Shown: one piece after another, positions 44,836 through 55,534 of the stretch | How the letters are laid out: every line of letters starts with the position of its first letter | Position numbering within the stretch: position 1 is the first letter of the stretch | Assembly: GCF_006265115.1 (NCBI RefSeq) | Contig: NZ_SMDR01000001.1 | Coordinates: 806,001-870,000, forward strand | DNA from: Arenimonas terrae | Lineage (GTDB): Bacteria; Pseudomonadota; Gammaproteobacteria; Xanthomonadales; Xanthomonadaceae | DNA: 64,000 bases | Direction: 5' to 3' | Program-made: the position numbers and the translations under genes | Notes under the pieces: model-generated | What the model was told of the DNA's origin: nothing | Seen by the model: the letters and a program-made list of their open reading frames with translations, nothing else | Database searches by the model: none

Positions 44836-45456
44836 TCAGCGGGATCCGGCCGGCGCCGGGTCGCGGAAAACCCGGAAGTGCCCGACCGGCGGCCAGGCGA
44901 ACAGCACGTCCTCGACCTGGGTGCCGGCGCCGATGTTGTGCACCACCAGGGGCCGGCCCGAGCCGTCCGGGGCGCGGCGATCCGACACCAGGCCGATATG
45001 CGGCAGCCCGTTGGGCAGGCGCCAGCTGACCAGGTCCCCGGGCCGGTAGCTGGCCGGATCGGTCCCGGCCGGCAGGGCATGGCCGGCCCGCCGGGCCCAG
45101 GTCTCCAGGTTCGGCACCCGCCGGTGGTCGATGTTCCGGTCCGGCCGCGCCAGGCCCCAGAGTTTCGGGTAGGCGGCGAAGTGGGTGCGCATGTCCTCGT
45201 GCACCGCCTTCTGCAGGTCCAGGCCCGCGGCCCGGTAGGCGCGGATGACCACGTCGGTGCAGACGCCGCGGTCGGCCGGCACGTCGCCGCCGGGATAGGC
45301 CAGGCGCACGTAGCTCCCGTCGTAATACCGGGTCACGCCGACCTGGGCGTGGGCGGCGGCCAGCACCCGGGCCACGCCCTCGTCCTGGGCCGCGGCGGCT
45401 CCGGCGACGCTGGCGGCCAGCAGCACGAGCGCAGCCAAGGCGCGGCGCCAGGCCAT
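44836..45456 (-). CDS. DUF1287-family secreted protein
   Basis: A 206-residue secreted protein with signal peptide RRALAALVLLAASVAGAAAA. The DUF1287 core includes QVGVTRYYDGSYVRLAYPGG, the probable catalytic cysteine in RGVCTDVVIRAYRAAGLDL, DHRRVPNLETWARR and PGDLVSWRLPNGLPHIGLV, a layout like NlpC/P60-type cysteine peptidases. Its substrate is probably peptidoglycan or a related polymer, but that is inferred. The ATG overlaps the apbC stop, so it follows apbC in one transcript. Confidence 0.88.
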   Translation of the reverse strand: MAWRRALAALVLLAASVAGAAAAQDEGVARVLAAAHAQVGVTRYYDGSYVRLAYPGGDVPADRGVCTDVVIRAYRAAGLDLQKAVHEDMRTHFAAYPKLWGLARPDRNIDHRRVPNLETWARRAGHALPAGTDPASYRPGDLVSWRLPNGLPHIGLVSDRRAPDGSGRPLVVHNIGAGTQVEDVLFAWPPVGHFRVFRDPAPAGSR

Positions 45457-46547
45457 CAGGTGTTCTGGATCACGATGTTCGGGAAAGCGATCGACTTGTT
45501 GCGTGCCTGCTGCGACAGCCGGGCCGCGGTGCGGCGGGCGATGTCGCGGTAGGCCAGCGACAGCGGCGAGTCCGGGTCGGCGGCGACGGTGGGCGCGCCC
45601 GAATCGGCCTGCTCGCGGATGCGGATGTCCAACGGCAGCGCGCCCAGCAGCGGCACGCCGTACTGCGCCGCCATGCGCTCGCCGCCGCCGGCGCCGAAGA
45701 CGTGCTCGCTGTGGCCGCAGTTCGAGCACACGTGCACGGCCATGTTCTCGACGATGCCCAGCACCGGCACCTCGACCTTGGCGAACATCTGCAGCGCCTT
45801 GCGCGCGTCCAGCGTGGCGATGTCCTGCGGCGTGGTGACGATGACGGCGCCGGACACGGGGACGCGCTGCGAGAGCGTCAGCTGGATGTCGCCGGTGCCC
45901 GGCGGGAGGTCGATGACCAGGTAGTCCAGGCCCTGCCAGCGGGTGTCGTTGAGCAGCTGCTGCAGCGCCTGGGTGACCATGGGGCCGCGCCAGATCATCG
46001 GCGTGTCCTCGCCGATCAGCAGGCCGATCGACATGGCCTGCAGGCCGTGGTTGCGCTTGGGTTCGATCGACTTGCCGTCGGGGCTGTCCGGCCGGCCTTC
46101 CAGGCCCAGCATCTTGGGGATGGACGGGCCGTAGATGTCGGCATCGAGCACGCCGACCACGGCGCCCTCGGCCTGCAGGGCCAGGGCCAGGTTCACCGCG
46201 GTGGTGGATTTGCCGACGCCGCCCTTGCCCGAAGCGACGGCGATGATGTTCTTCACTTCCGGCAGCGGGGTCAGCTCCTTCTGCACGCGGTGCGCGAACA
46301 CCCGCGAGGTCACCGACACCGTGGCCCTGGCCACGCCCGGCAGGGCCTCGACCGCGGCGCGGACCTGTTCGGCCAGCGCGGCGTGCCAGCCGGCCGCCGG
46401 ATAACCCAGCTGGATTTCGATGGCGACGCGGTCGCCGTCCACCCCGATGCCGCGCACGGCCTGGCTGCTGACCAGGTCGGTGCCGGTGTGGGGGTCGTGG
46501 ATGCCGGAAAGACAGGCGCGGACGCTGTCCTGGCTGGGGCTGCTCAT
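45456..46547 (-). CDS. apbC: iron-sulfur cluster carrier ApbC/Mrp
   Basis: MinD-family ATPase of 363 residues that carries iron-sulfur clusters to target proteins. The N-terminal MIP18-like domain (residues 1-90, SGIHDPHTGTDLVSSQAV) is followed by Walker A ASGKGGVGKSTTAVNLALAL, DADIYGPSIPKMLGL, DYLVIDLPPGTGDIQLTL and the cluster-bridging cysteines VHVCSNCGHSEHVFG. The ATG at 46547 fits a TACAAT box and a short leader. It diverges from metG. Confidence 0.95.
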   Translation of the reverse strand: MSSPSQDSVRACLSGIHDPHTGTDLVSSQAVRGIGVDGDRVAIEIQLGYPAAGWHAALAEQVRAAVEALPGVARATVSVTSRVFAHRVQKELTPLPEVKNIIAVASGKGGVGKSTTAVNLALALQAEGAVVGVLDADIYGPSIPKMLGLEGRPDSPDGKSIEPKRNHGLQAMSIGLLIGEDTPMIWRGPMVTQALQQLLNDTRWQGLDYLVIDLPPGTGDIQLTLSQRVPVSGAVIVTTPQDIATLDARKALQMFAKVEVPVLGIVENMAVHVCSNCGHSEHVFGAGGGERMAAQYGVPLLGALPLDIRIREQADSGAPTVAADPDSPLSLAYRDIARRTAARLSQQARNKSIAFPNIVIQNT

Positions 46548-46577
46548 GCGCGGGAAACCTCGGAAGACTGCCGGCCA

Positions 46578-46583
46578 ATTGTA
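46578..46583 (-). promoter_or_regulatory. putative -10 box (TACAAT) of apbC
   Basis: TACAAT on the minus strand, 30 bases before the apbC ATG, in the 90-base gap shared with metG. Confidence 0.4.
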
Positions 46584-46625
46584 TCCGCAATGGCCTCGGG
46601 ACCGCCCGCGGCCGGCGCGCTCTGC

Positions 46626-46631
46626 GATAAT
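46626..46631 (+). promoter_or_regulatory. putative -10 box (GATAAT) of metG
   Basis: GATAAT ends six bases before the metG ATG with no Shine-Dalgarno between, so the mRNA would begin at the start codon. Confidence 0.45.
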
Positions 46632-46637
46632 CGCGCC

Positions 46638-48758
46638 ATGACTTCGACCGACACGACCCCGACGCCGGCCCCCGCCCTCGTCACCACCGCCCTGCCCTAT
46701 GCCAACGGCCCACTGCACCTGGGCCACCTGGTGGGCTATATCCAGGCCGACATCTGGGTGCGCGCGCGCCGCCTCGCCGGAGGCATCGTGCACTTCGTCT
46801 GCGCCGACGACGCCCACGGCACGCCGATCATGCTGGCGGCGGAAAAGGCCGGCATGTCGCCCGAGGACTTCATCCGCGGCATGCAGGCCGGCCACGAGTC
46901 CGACTTCGCCGCCTTCGGCGTGGCCTTCGACCACTACCACTCGACCCATTCCGACGAGAACCGCGAGCTGGCCTCGCTGATCTACACCCGGCTGCGCGAC
47001 GGCACGCACGGCGCGAAGGCGATCGCCCGGCGCTCGATCAAGCAGCTGTTCGACCCCGAGCGGCAGATGTTCCTGCCCGACCGCTACATCAAGGGCGAGT
47101 GCCCGAACTGCGGCAGCCCGGACCAGTACGGCGACAACTGCGAAGTCTGCGGCAAGGCCTATTCGCCGACCGACCTGAAGAACCCGCGCTCGGTGGTCTC
47201 GGGCGCGGTGCCGGAACTTCGCGACTCGGAGCATTATTTCTTCGAGCTGGGCAAGTTCGAAATCTTCCTGCGCGAGTGGCTGGCCGGCGACGTCGCCCAC
47301 CCGGCGGTGAAGGCCAAGCTCGGCGAATGGCTCGAAGGCGGCCTGCGCGACTGGGACATCAGCCGCGACGCACCCTACTTCGGCTTCCCGATCCCGGACG
47401 CCCCGGGCAAGTTCTTCTACGTCTGGCTCGACGCGCCGATCGGCTACCTGGCCTCGTTCAAGGCGCTGTGCGCGACGCAGGGCCTGGATTTCGGCGCCTA
47501 TACCGAGGCCGCGCGCAACGGCGCCGGCCAGACCGAGATGCACCACTTCCTCGGCAAGGACATCATCAACTTCCACGGCCTGTTCTGGCCGGCGATGCTG
47601 CACGGCGCCGGCTTCCGCGCGCCGACCGCCCTGCACGTCAACGGCTATCTGACGGTGAACGGCGCGAAGATGAGCAAGTCGCGCGGCACCTTCGTGATGG
47701 CGCGCACCTACCTCGACGCCGGCCTGGATCCGGAAACCCTGCGCTACTACTTTGCGGTGAAGACCGGCGCCGGGGTGGTCGACCTGGACCTGAACCTCGA
47801 CGATTTCGTCGCGCGGGTGAACTCCGACCTGGTCGGCAAGTTCGTCAACATCGCCAGCCGCTGCGCCGGTTTCATCAGCAGACGTTTCGACGGCCAGCTG
47901 GCCGCTACGCTGCCGGACCCGGCGATGTACGACAGCTTCGTCGCCGGCGTTCGCGAAGTCGCGCTCAGCTATGCACGCGACGAATACGGCCAGGCCATGC
48001 GCCAGGTGATGGCGCTGGCAGACATCGCCAACCGCTACATCGACGAGCGCAAGCCTTGGGTGATCGCCAAGCAGGACGGCGCCGACGCCGAACTGCAGGC
48101 TGTCTGCACCCAGGGCCTGAACCTGTTCCGGCTTCTGGCCGCGGCGCTCAAACCCGTGCTGCCCGCCACCGTCGCCCGTGCCGAATCCTTCCTGCGCGCG
48201 CCGGTCGCGCGCTGGGACGACATCGCCGCGCCGCTGACCGCGCACGCCATCGCCCCCTTCGAAGCGCTGATGACGCGCATCGACCCGAAGCAGATCGAGA
48301 CCATGACCGACGCCAGCAAGGAAGACCTCAAGCCCAACGAGACCGCCGCAGCGAAGGTCGCGCCGGTCAAGCCCGCCGACAAGCCCGCCGACAAGCCGGC
48401 CGCCACGCCCGCGGTGAAGCCGGAAGGCTTCATCGGCATCGAGGACTTCGCCAAGCTCGACCTGCGGATCGGCACCGTGCTCGAGTGCGGCTTCGTCGAG
48501 GGCTCCGACAAGCTGCTGCGCTTCCTGCTCGACGCCGGCGAGCTCGGCCAGCGGCAGATCTTCTCCGGCATCCGCGGCAGCTACGCCGAGCCGGAGAAAC
48601 TGCTGGGCCGCAAGGTCGTCTTCATCGCCAACCTGGCGCCGCGCAAGATGCGCTTCGGCCTGAGCGAGGGCATGATCCTCTCGGCCGGCTTCGACGGCGG
48701 CGCCCTGGCCCTGCTCGACGCCGACGCCGGCGCCCTGCCCGGCATGCCGGTGCGGTAA
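46638..48758 (+). CDS. metG: methionyl-tRNA synthetase
   Basis: Class I synthetase of 706 residues. The HIGH-type motif is PYANGPLHLGHLVGYIQADI, the zinc knuckle is CPNCGSPDQYGDNCEVCGKA, the KMSKS loop is GAKMSKSRGTF, and the anticodon-binding helical domain follows. A low-complexity linker VKPADKPADKPAATPAVKPE (near 580) joins a C-terminal tRNA-binding domain (EDFAKLDLRIGTVLECGFVE, PRKMRFGLSEGMILSA) that also aids dimerisation. It heads the metG-rnfA-rnfB group, with rnfA seven bases after its stop. Confidence 0.97.
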   Translation: MTSTDTTPTPAPALVTTALPYANGPLHLGHLVGYIQADIWVRARRLAGGIVHFVCADDAHGTPIMLAAEKAGMSPEDFIRGMQAGHESDFAAFGVAFDHYHSTHSDENRELASLIYTRLRDGTHGAKAIARRSIKQLFDPERQMFLPDRYIKGECPNCGSPDQYGDNCEVCGKAYSPTDLKNPRSVVSGAVPELRDSEHYFFELGKFEIFLREWLAGDVAHPAVKAKLGEWLEGGLRDWDISRDAPYFGFPIPDAPGKFFYVWLDAPIGYLASFKALCATQGLDFGAYTEAARNGAGQTEMHHFLGKDIINFHGLFWPAMLHGAGFRAPTALHVNGYLTVNGAKMSKSRGTFVMARTYLDAGLDPETLRYYFAVKTGAGVVDLDLNLDDFVARVNSDLVGKFVNIASRCAGFISRRFDGQLAATLPDPAMYDSFVAGVREVALSYARDEYGQAMRQVMALADIANRYIDERKPWVIAKQDGADAELQAVCTQGLNLFRLLAAALKPVLPATVARAESFLRAPVARWDDIAAPLTAHAIAPFEALMTRIDPKQIETMTDASKEDLKPNETAAAKVAPVKPADKPADKPAATPAVKPEGFIGIEDFAKLDLRIGTVLECGFVEGSDKLLRFLLDAGELGQRQIFSGIRGSYAEPEKLLGRKVVFIANLAPRKMRFGLSEGMILSAGFDGGALALLDADAGALPGMPVR

Positions 48759-48764
48759 GCGCGC

Positions 48765-49346
48765 ATGGACGAGGTCGCCCTGCTGCTGGTCGGCGCGGTC
48801 TTCGTCAACAACTTCGTGCTGGTGAAGTTCCTCGGGCTGTGCCCGTTCATGGGCGTGTCGGGCAAGCTCGACGCGGCCTACGGCATGGCCCTGGCCACCG
48901 GTTTCGTGCTCACGCTGTCCTCGGCCCTGGCCTGGATGGTGCAGCACTGGCTGCTGGCGCCGCTGGGGCTGGAGTACCTGCGCACGCTGGGCTTCATCCT
49001 GGTCATCGCCGCGGTGGTGCAATTCACCGAGATCGTGATGAACCGGCAGAGCCCGCGCCTGTACCGCGTGCTGGGCATCTACCTGCCGCTGATCACCACG
49101 AACTGCGCGGTGCTGGGCGTGACCCTGCTGAACGTGCAAGCGCGGCATTCGCTGTTCGAGTCGGTGCTGTACGGCTTCGGCGCGGCCCTGGGTTTCGGCC
49201 TGGTGCTGGTGCTGTTCTCGGCGATGCGCGAACGGTTGGAGACCGCCGACGTGCCCGCCGCCTGGCGCGGCACGCCGATCGCCCTGGTCACCGCGGGGCT
49301 GATGTCGCTGGCCTTCCTGGGCTTTTCCGGCCTGGTGCCGACCTGA
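48765..49346 (+). CDS. rsxA: electron transport complex subunit RnfA/RsxA
   Basis: A 193-residue inner-membrane protein with six hydrophobic helices. Signatures are [40 protein letters not shown] and [20 protein letters not shown]. In complete Rnf/Rsx complexes it helps move electrons between ferredoxin and NADH or reduces SoxR. Only rnfA and rnfB are found here; rnfC, rnfD, rnfG and rnfE do not follow. It follows metG by six bases. Confidence 0.95.
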   Translation: MDEVALLLVGAVFVNNFVLVKFLGLCPFMGVSGKLDAAYGMALATGFVLTLSSALAWMVQHWLLAPLGLEYLRTLGFILVIAAVVQFTEIVMNRQSPRLYRVLGIYLPLITTNCAVLGVTLLNVQARHSLFESVLYGFGAALGFGLVLVLFSAMRERLETADVPAAWRGTPIALVTAGLMSLAFLGFSGLVPT

Positions 49347-49347
49347 C

Positions 49348-49893
49348 ATGGCGCTCGCGGTCGCGGTGCTCGTGGGGCTGGCGGCGCTGCTGGGCGCGCT
49401 GCTCGGCTGGGCCGCACGGCGCTTCCGCGTCGAGGCCGACCCGATGGTCGAACGCATCGACCGCTTGCTGCCGCAGACGCAATGCGGCCAGTGCGGCTAC
49501 CCGGGCTGCAAACCCTATGCGAAGGCGATCGCCAGCGGCGAGGCCGACATCAACCAGTGCCCGCCCGGCGGGGAGGCCGGCGTGAAGGCGCTGGCGGATC
49601 TGCTGGGCCGCGAACCCAAACCCGTGAACCCGGAAAACGGTTCGGTGAAACCGCCGGTGGTGGCGCTGATCGTCGAGGAAGACTGCATCGGCTGCACCAA
49701 GTGCATCCAGGCCTGTCCCGTAGACGCCATCGTCGGCGGCCCGAAGCTGATGCACACGGTCATCGCCGACCTGTGCACCGGCTGCGAGCTCTGCCTGCCG
49801 CCATGTCCGGTCGATTGCATCGAGCTGGTGCCGCCGGCGCCACGGACCGGCGAATACCGCTGGCCGCAGCCCGCGCGCGCGGCCGCCACCTGA
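49348..49893 (+). CDS. rnfB: electron transport complex subunit RnfB
   Basis: A 181-residue membrane-anchored iron-sulfur protein. One N-terminal helix ([20 protein letters not shown]) is followed by the [20 protein letters not shown] cluster domain and two ferredoxin-type 4Fe-4S sites, [19 protein letters not shown] and [19 protein letters not shown]. It overlaps nothing and follows rnfA by one base. The next gene is convergent, so no further Rnf subunits are encoded here. It may give electrons to a partner other than the Rnf complex. Confidence 0.95.
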   Translation: MALAVAVLVGLAALLGALLGWAARRFRVEADPMVERIDRLLPQTQCGQCGYPGCKPYAKAIASGEADINQCPPGGEAGVKALADLLGREPKPVNPENGSVKPPVVALIVEEDCIGCTKCIQACPVDAIVGGPKLMHTVIADLCTGCELCLPPCPVDCIELVPPAPRTGEYRWPQPARAAAT

Positions 49894-49894
49894 G

Positions 49895-50773
49895 TCAGAG
49901 CCGCTCGACCCGGTAACCCTTGGCGCGCAGCAGCGCCACGACGCCGTCGTCGCCCAGCAGGTGCATCGCGCCGACCACCACCAGGGTGTCGTCCGAATCG
50001 CTGTCGTCGAGCATCGCCCGCAGGCGCGGCAGCCAGGCCCGGTTGCGGTCGCTGTTGAGGCGCTTGTACACGCCCGGGTACTTGGCCTTGAGTTCGGCGC
50101 CGGTTTCCTCGAACAGACCCTCGGCGTCACCGGCGCGCCAGAGCGCGTGCATGCGTTCGATCTCGCCGCGCATCTGCTTGGCTTCGTCCAGCGATTCCTC
50201 CAGCGCCTGCTGCTGCTCAGCCGGCGTCATGCCCTCGAACAGCGCGATCTGCTGGTCGTAGGTTTCCAGGCCGCGCACCTGCTTTCCGGCTTTCACCGCA
50301 CGGTCGGCGAAGTGCCGGTCCAGACCGAGGTTGGGGTCGAGGCCGAGCCGCTGCATCTCGTTGAGGCTGATCACCAGACTGAGGAGCCAGGCATCCTTGT
50401 CCATGTAGAAGGCCAGGGGCATGCTGCGAGTGGCCGCATAAGCTTCCAGCGCCTGCCAGGTATCGGCGGGAAGGGCCTCCTGCAGCGTCCGCCCATCCGA
50501 ACGCCTCGCCGTGTCGAGCATGCGTGCCGCACCGGCTGGGTCGGACATGTCGGCGGGCGAGAGCTCGAACACCACCTGCTCGGCATCCGCGAAGGCCGCG
50601 TCGGTGCTCGCCGCCAGCGGGTAGTCGCCGGGCTTGAGCAGGTGGAAGGAGCCCAGCAGGTAGACCGCGTTGTCGCCGTCGCTGACCTTCCACAGCAGCG
50701 GCCGCGGCGGTTCGGCGCAGGCCGGGCCGGCGAGGACGAGACAGAACAGTGCGGCGGTCCAGCGCTTGAACAT
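49895..50773 (-). CDS. TraB/GumN-family protein
   Basis: A 292-residue protein with signal peptide (about 1-20, ending ACA) in the TraB/PrgY/GumN (TIKI-like) family, thought to be metal-dependent proteases. The conserved motifs are VYLLGSFHLLKPGDYPL near residue 37 and VVVGAMHLLGDDGVVALLRA near residue 265, and the middle is an amphipathic helical region with LETYDQQIALFEGMTPAEQQ. AGGAAG precedes the ATG. It ends one base after rnfB on the opposite strand. Confidence 0.92.
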   Translation of the reverse strand: MFKRWTAALFCLVLAGPACAEPPRPLLWKVSDGDNAVYLLGSFHLLKPGDYPLAASTDAAFADAEQVVFELSPADMSDPAGAARMLDTARRSDGRTLQEALPADTWQALEAYAATRSMPLAFYMDKDAWLLSLVISLNEMQRLGLDPNLGLDRHFADRAVKAGKQVRGLETYDQQIALFEGMTPAEQQQALEESLDEAKQMRGEIERMHALWRAGDAEGLFEETGAELKAKYPGVYKRLNSDRNRAWLPRLRAMLDDSDSDDTLVVVGAMHLLGDDGVVALLRAKGYRVERL

Positions 50774-50796
50774 GGGGGCTTCCTGGGGTCGGGGGA

Positions 50797-51785
50797 TTAT
50801 TCGGGGAAGGGTCGCGGCTTCTTTTCGCCGGCTTCGACCCGCAGGTCCAGGCGGTTTTCCGGCAGCGGCATCGGGCAGGTGGAATACGGCGTGAAGGCGC
50901 AGGGCGGGTTGTAGGCCTTGTTGAAGTCCAGCACCGTGGTGCCGTCCTTGCCGGCCGGATCGGCGTAGACCATGCGCGAGGCGGCATACGTCTCGTGGCC
51001 GCTGGTGCGGTCGGCGAAGGTGAAGAACAGCCGGCCGTCGCCCTCGTCCACCGCCTGCATTCGGAACTCGCGCTCGACGGTCTCGCCGGCTTCGTTCTTG
51101 ACCGGCGCGGAGAAGGTGAGCGTGCCCGGGTTCGCCATCTTCTCGATCATGCCCAGCACGTTGACGATCTCGACCGTCTGGCCCGGCGGATGCGCGTCGA
51201 ACTTAGCGACGAAGCGCATGCCCGGGTTGATGTCGAAATAGTCCAGACCCGGGAAGGCGGTGCGGGTGCGCGCGAAGGCATTGCGCACGCGCAGGCCGTA
51301 GCGGCCGGCGCGCTCGATCAGGATGAAGCTGGCGTCGCCCTTGTTGAAGGCGACCACGGTCGGCGTGCCGCGGCTGTCCGGCACCAGGGTCACCAGCGCT
51401 CCGGCTTGGGGCGCCTGGCCGTCGATGGTGACCTCGGCCTCGACGCCCGGGTGCAGGCGCAGCGTCGCGGTCCCGTCCTTGTCCAGCGTGAACATGCCGA
51501 TCTGGGCCGGCCCTACCGACAGCCGGGTGCCGTTGTCCTGGGCCGAACCGACATAGGTCGAACCCGGCGTCACCCAGTGCATGCCGACCAGGGACAGCCA
51601 GCCGTCGGGACGCGTGAGCCGGGCCAGCCGCTCGTCGCGCCATGCCAGGATCTCGCCTTCGTAGGCCAGGCGGGCGGCCTTTGCGGCACGCGCCTCGGCC
51701 TCGGCCTTTGCGGCTTCCTCCTCACCACTGCCGCAGGCGGCCAGCATCAGGGTCAGGGTCATCAGCGACAGCACACGCAGGTTCA

Positions 51786-51786
<1 letters not shown>
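50797..51786 (-). CDS. DUF1684 lipoprotein
   Basis: Lipoprotein of 329 residues with signal MNLRVLSLMTLTLMLAACG and lipobox MLAAC. The DUF1684 core shows WLSLVGMHWVTPGSTYVGS, RYGLRVRNAFARTRTAFPGL, FDINPGMRFVAKFD and FNKAYNPPCAFTPYSTCPMP. This beta-rich family is usually annotated only by its DUF number. GAGGGG six bases before the ATG supports the start. The ATG overlaps the mutL stop by one base (TGATG), so it is translated with mutL. Confidence 0.9.
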
Positions 51787-53552
<1,766 letters not shown>

Positions 53553-53605
53553 GGCCTGGCGGGTCTCGGACTGGCGAGACCGGATGATACCAGCGGGGCC
53601 GGGCC

Positions 53606-54958
53606 TTACTCGGGCAGCGAGGCGACCGCCGTGGCGGCCACCGGGATGGTCAGGCGCTCGCCGATACGCACGGTGTCGCCCTGCAGCTTGTTGGCGGCGC
53701 GGATCGTGTTCATCGGCACGCCGTGGCGGGCGGCGATCAGGCTCAGGGTCTCGCCGCGGCTGACCACGTGCTGGCGGCTGCCGCCGAACTGGCCCTGGCG
53801 TGCCGCGTACCAGGTGCCCGGGGGCGCCTGGTTGGCGAAATAGCTGCGCACGCCGCTGACGATGGCGGCGGCCATGCGGCTGCGGTAGGCCGGGTCGCTG
53901 AGCCGGGCCTCTTCGCCCGGGTTCGAGATGAAGCCGGTCTCGACCAGCATAGACGGCACGTCCGGCGAACGCAGCACCACGAAGTTGGCGCGCTCGATCT
54001 GCGGCTTGTGCGCCTTGCCGACCTGCTTGAGCGCAGCCAGCACTTCGGTGGCGACGTCGTCGGAAACGCGCATGGTGGCGTTCTGCGAAAGGTCGAGCAG
54101 CACCGCCGCGAGGTTCTTGTCGCGCGCGTCGAGCTCGACGCCGCCGACCAGGTCGGCCGCGTTCTCCTGGTCCGCCAGCCAGCGCGCCGCCTCCGAGGAC
54201 GCGCCGCGCAGCGACAGCACGTAAACCGAAGCGCCGCTGGCCGCCCGGTTGTGCGCGGCGTCGGCGTGCACCGAAATGAAGAGGTCGGCCTGCGCTTCGC
54301 GGGCGATCATGTAGCGCTGCTCGAGCGGGATGAACACGTCGCGGTCGCGCACCAGGAAGGCCTGCATGCCCGGGTCGGCGTTGATCTGCGCCGCGAGCTC
54401 GCGCGCCACCGCCAGGGTGATGTCCTTTTCGTACTTGCGGCTCGGGCCGATGGCGCCCGGGTCCTTGCCGCCGTGGCCGGCGTCGATGGCGACGATGAGC
54501 TTGCGCTCGCCGCTGCCGATCACGTCCTGCACGGTGCGCGCGGGCGCCGGTTTGCCGGCGACGGCCGTCGTCTCGGTGAACAGTTCCAGCACCAGGCGGG
54601 CGCCGTTGCCCTCGCGCTCCAGGCGGCTGCGCGGCTTCACGTCGCGACCCAGGTCGAGCACGACGCGCAGGTCGTTGTCCGCCGGCTTGCCGGTGCGCAC
54701 GCCGGCCACGACGCCGTTCGGCGACGGCGCCTTGTAGCCACCCGCGAGCGAGCTGCCCGGCAGGTCCAGCACCAGGCGATGGGGATTGGCGAGGGTGAAG
54801 AGCTTGTAGTCGACCGGGCCGCTGAGCTCCAGCACGGCGCGCGTGCCCGACTCGTTTTCGACCAGGGTGACGCCCTTGAGCTGGGCGGCCTGGGCGCCGA
54901 ACGCGACCAGACCCAGCAGGGTCGAGGCGAACAGGACGAAGACAGGATTCCGGCGCAT
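53606..54958 (-). CDS. N-acetylmuramoyl-L-alanine amidase with AMIN and LysM domains
   Basis: Periplasmic cell-separation amidase of 450 residues, like AmiB or AmiC. After a signal peptide (about 1-25), an AMIN domain spans about 27-130 ([20 protein letters not shown]). The Amidase_3 domain (about 155-375) has zinc ligands in [34 protein letters not shown] and [15 protein letters not shown]-terminal LysM (about 398-442, [17 protein letters not shown]) binds glycan. The ATG at 54958 was chosen to expose the signal peptide. It is the third gene of nnr-tsaE-amiC-mutL and probably has its own promoter. Confidence 0.94.
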   Translation of the reverse strand: MRRNPVFVLFASTLLGLVAFGAQAAQLKGVTLVENESGTRAVLELSGPVDYKLFTLANPHRLVLDLPGSSLAGGYKAPSPNGVVAGVRTGKPADNDLRVVLDLGRDVKPRSRLEREGNGARLVLELFTETTAVAGKPAPARTVQDVIGSGERKLIVAIDAGHGGKDPGAIGPSRKYEKDITLAVARELAAQINADPGMQAFLVRDRDVFIPLEQRYMIAREAQADLFISVHADAAHNRAASGASVYVLSLRGASSEAARWLADQENAADLVGGVELDARDKNLAAVLLDLSQNATMRVSDDVATEVLAALKQVGKAHKPQIERANFVVLRSPDVPSMLVETGFISNPGEEARLSDPAYRSRMAAAIVSGVRSYFANQAPPGTWYAARQGQFGGSRQHVVSRGETLSLIAARHGVPMNTIRAANKLQGDTVRIGERLTIPVAATAVASLPE

Positions 54959-54965
54959 GGGCGGG

Positions 54966-54994
54966 ATTGAACCACCGGATTCCCGGAAAAGCAA
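54966..54994 (-). promoter_or_regulatory. putative promoter of the amidase gene (TTGCTT-17-TTCAAT)
   Basis: On the minus strand TTGCTT (54994-54989) and TTCAAT (54971-54966) are 17 bases apart and the -10 ends seven bases before the ATG, which suggests a leaderless transcript. Confidence 0.45.
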
Positions 54995-55066
54995 GAAATT
55001 TCCTTTGGAATCCGTAGCCTGCCGGACCTTCCTAGAAACCGCCCAAGAAGAGGCCCGGAGAAGGCG

Positions 55067-55534
55067 TCATTCCGGCCTCGCGCCCCAGCGGGCCAGCCAG
55101 TCCTGCCCGGCGCCCGTGCCCGCCCGCAGGTGCGCCCGGCGCCCCGTGCCCTCGGCCGCCAGGGTGATCACCAGGTCCGGAGGCGGCAGACCGCCCTGCC
55201 CGCGCTCCGGCCACTCCACCAGCCAGAGACTGGCGTCCGCGGCGAGCTCGTCCAGGCCCAGGAAATCCAGCTCGCCGGCGGCCGCCAGGCGGTACAGGTC
55301 GAGGTGCACCGCTTCGCCCGAGGGCAGCGGGTAGCGCTCGACCAGGGTGTAGGTCGGGCTCTTGATCGCACCGGTCACCCCCAGGTCGCGCAGCCAGGCC
55401 CGCGCCAGCGTGGACTTGCCGGCACCGAGGTCGCCTTCCAGGAACACCACCGCCCGGGCCGGCGCGCTGCGGGCCAGGCGGCGGGCCAGGGCCTCGGTGG
55501 CGTCGGCATCGGCCAGCAGCACGGTCGGGTTCAT
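55067..55534 (-). CDS. tsaE: tRNA threonylcarbamoyladenosine biosynthesis ATPase TsaE
   Basis: A 155-residue ATPase that with TsaB and TsaD makes the t6A base at position 37 of ANN-decoding tRNAs. Walker A is FLEGDLGAGKSTLARAWL, followed by SPTYTLVERYPL, HLDLYRLAAAGELDFLGLDE and the Trp-containing WLVEWPERG. The ATG overlaps the nnr stop by four bases (ATGA), as in the conserved nnr-tsaE-amiC-mutL cluster. Confidence 0.94.
   Translation of the reverse strand: MNPTVLLADADATEALARRLARSAPARAVVFLEGDLGAGKSTLARAWLRDLGVTGAIKSPTYTLVERYPLPSGEAVHLDLYRLAAAGELDFLGLDELAADASLWLVEWPERGQGGLPPPDLVITLAAEGTGRRAHLRAGTGAGQDWLARWGARPE

Noticed and set aside
48350-48425. Repeats in metG as a mobile or CRISPR-like element
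   Set aside because: They encode the low-complexity KPADKPADKPA linker between synthetase domains, are in frame and are only a few codons long.
45456-49457. A 1333-residue open frame on the minus strand through metG and rnfA
   Set aside because: Only the last 363 residues (apbC) have real domain motifs. The rest is Gln/His/Arg/Gly-rich translation opposite metG and rnfA, typical of GC-rich antisense frames.
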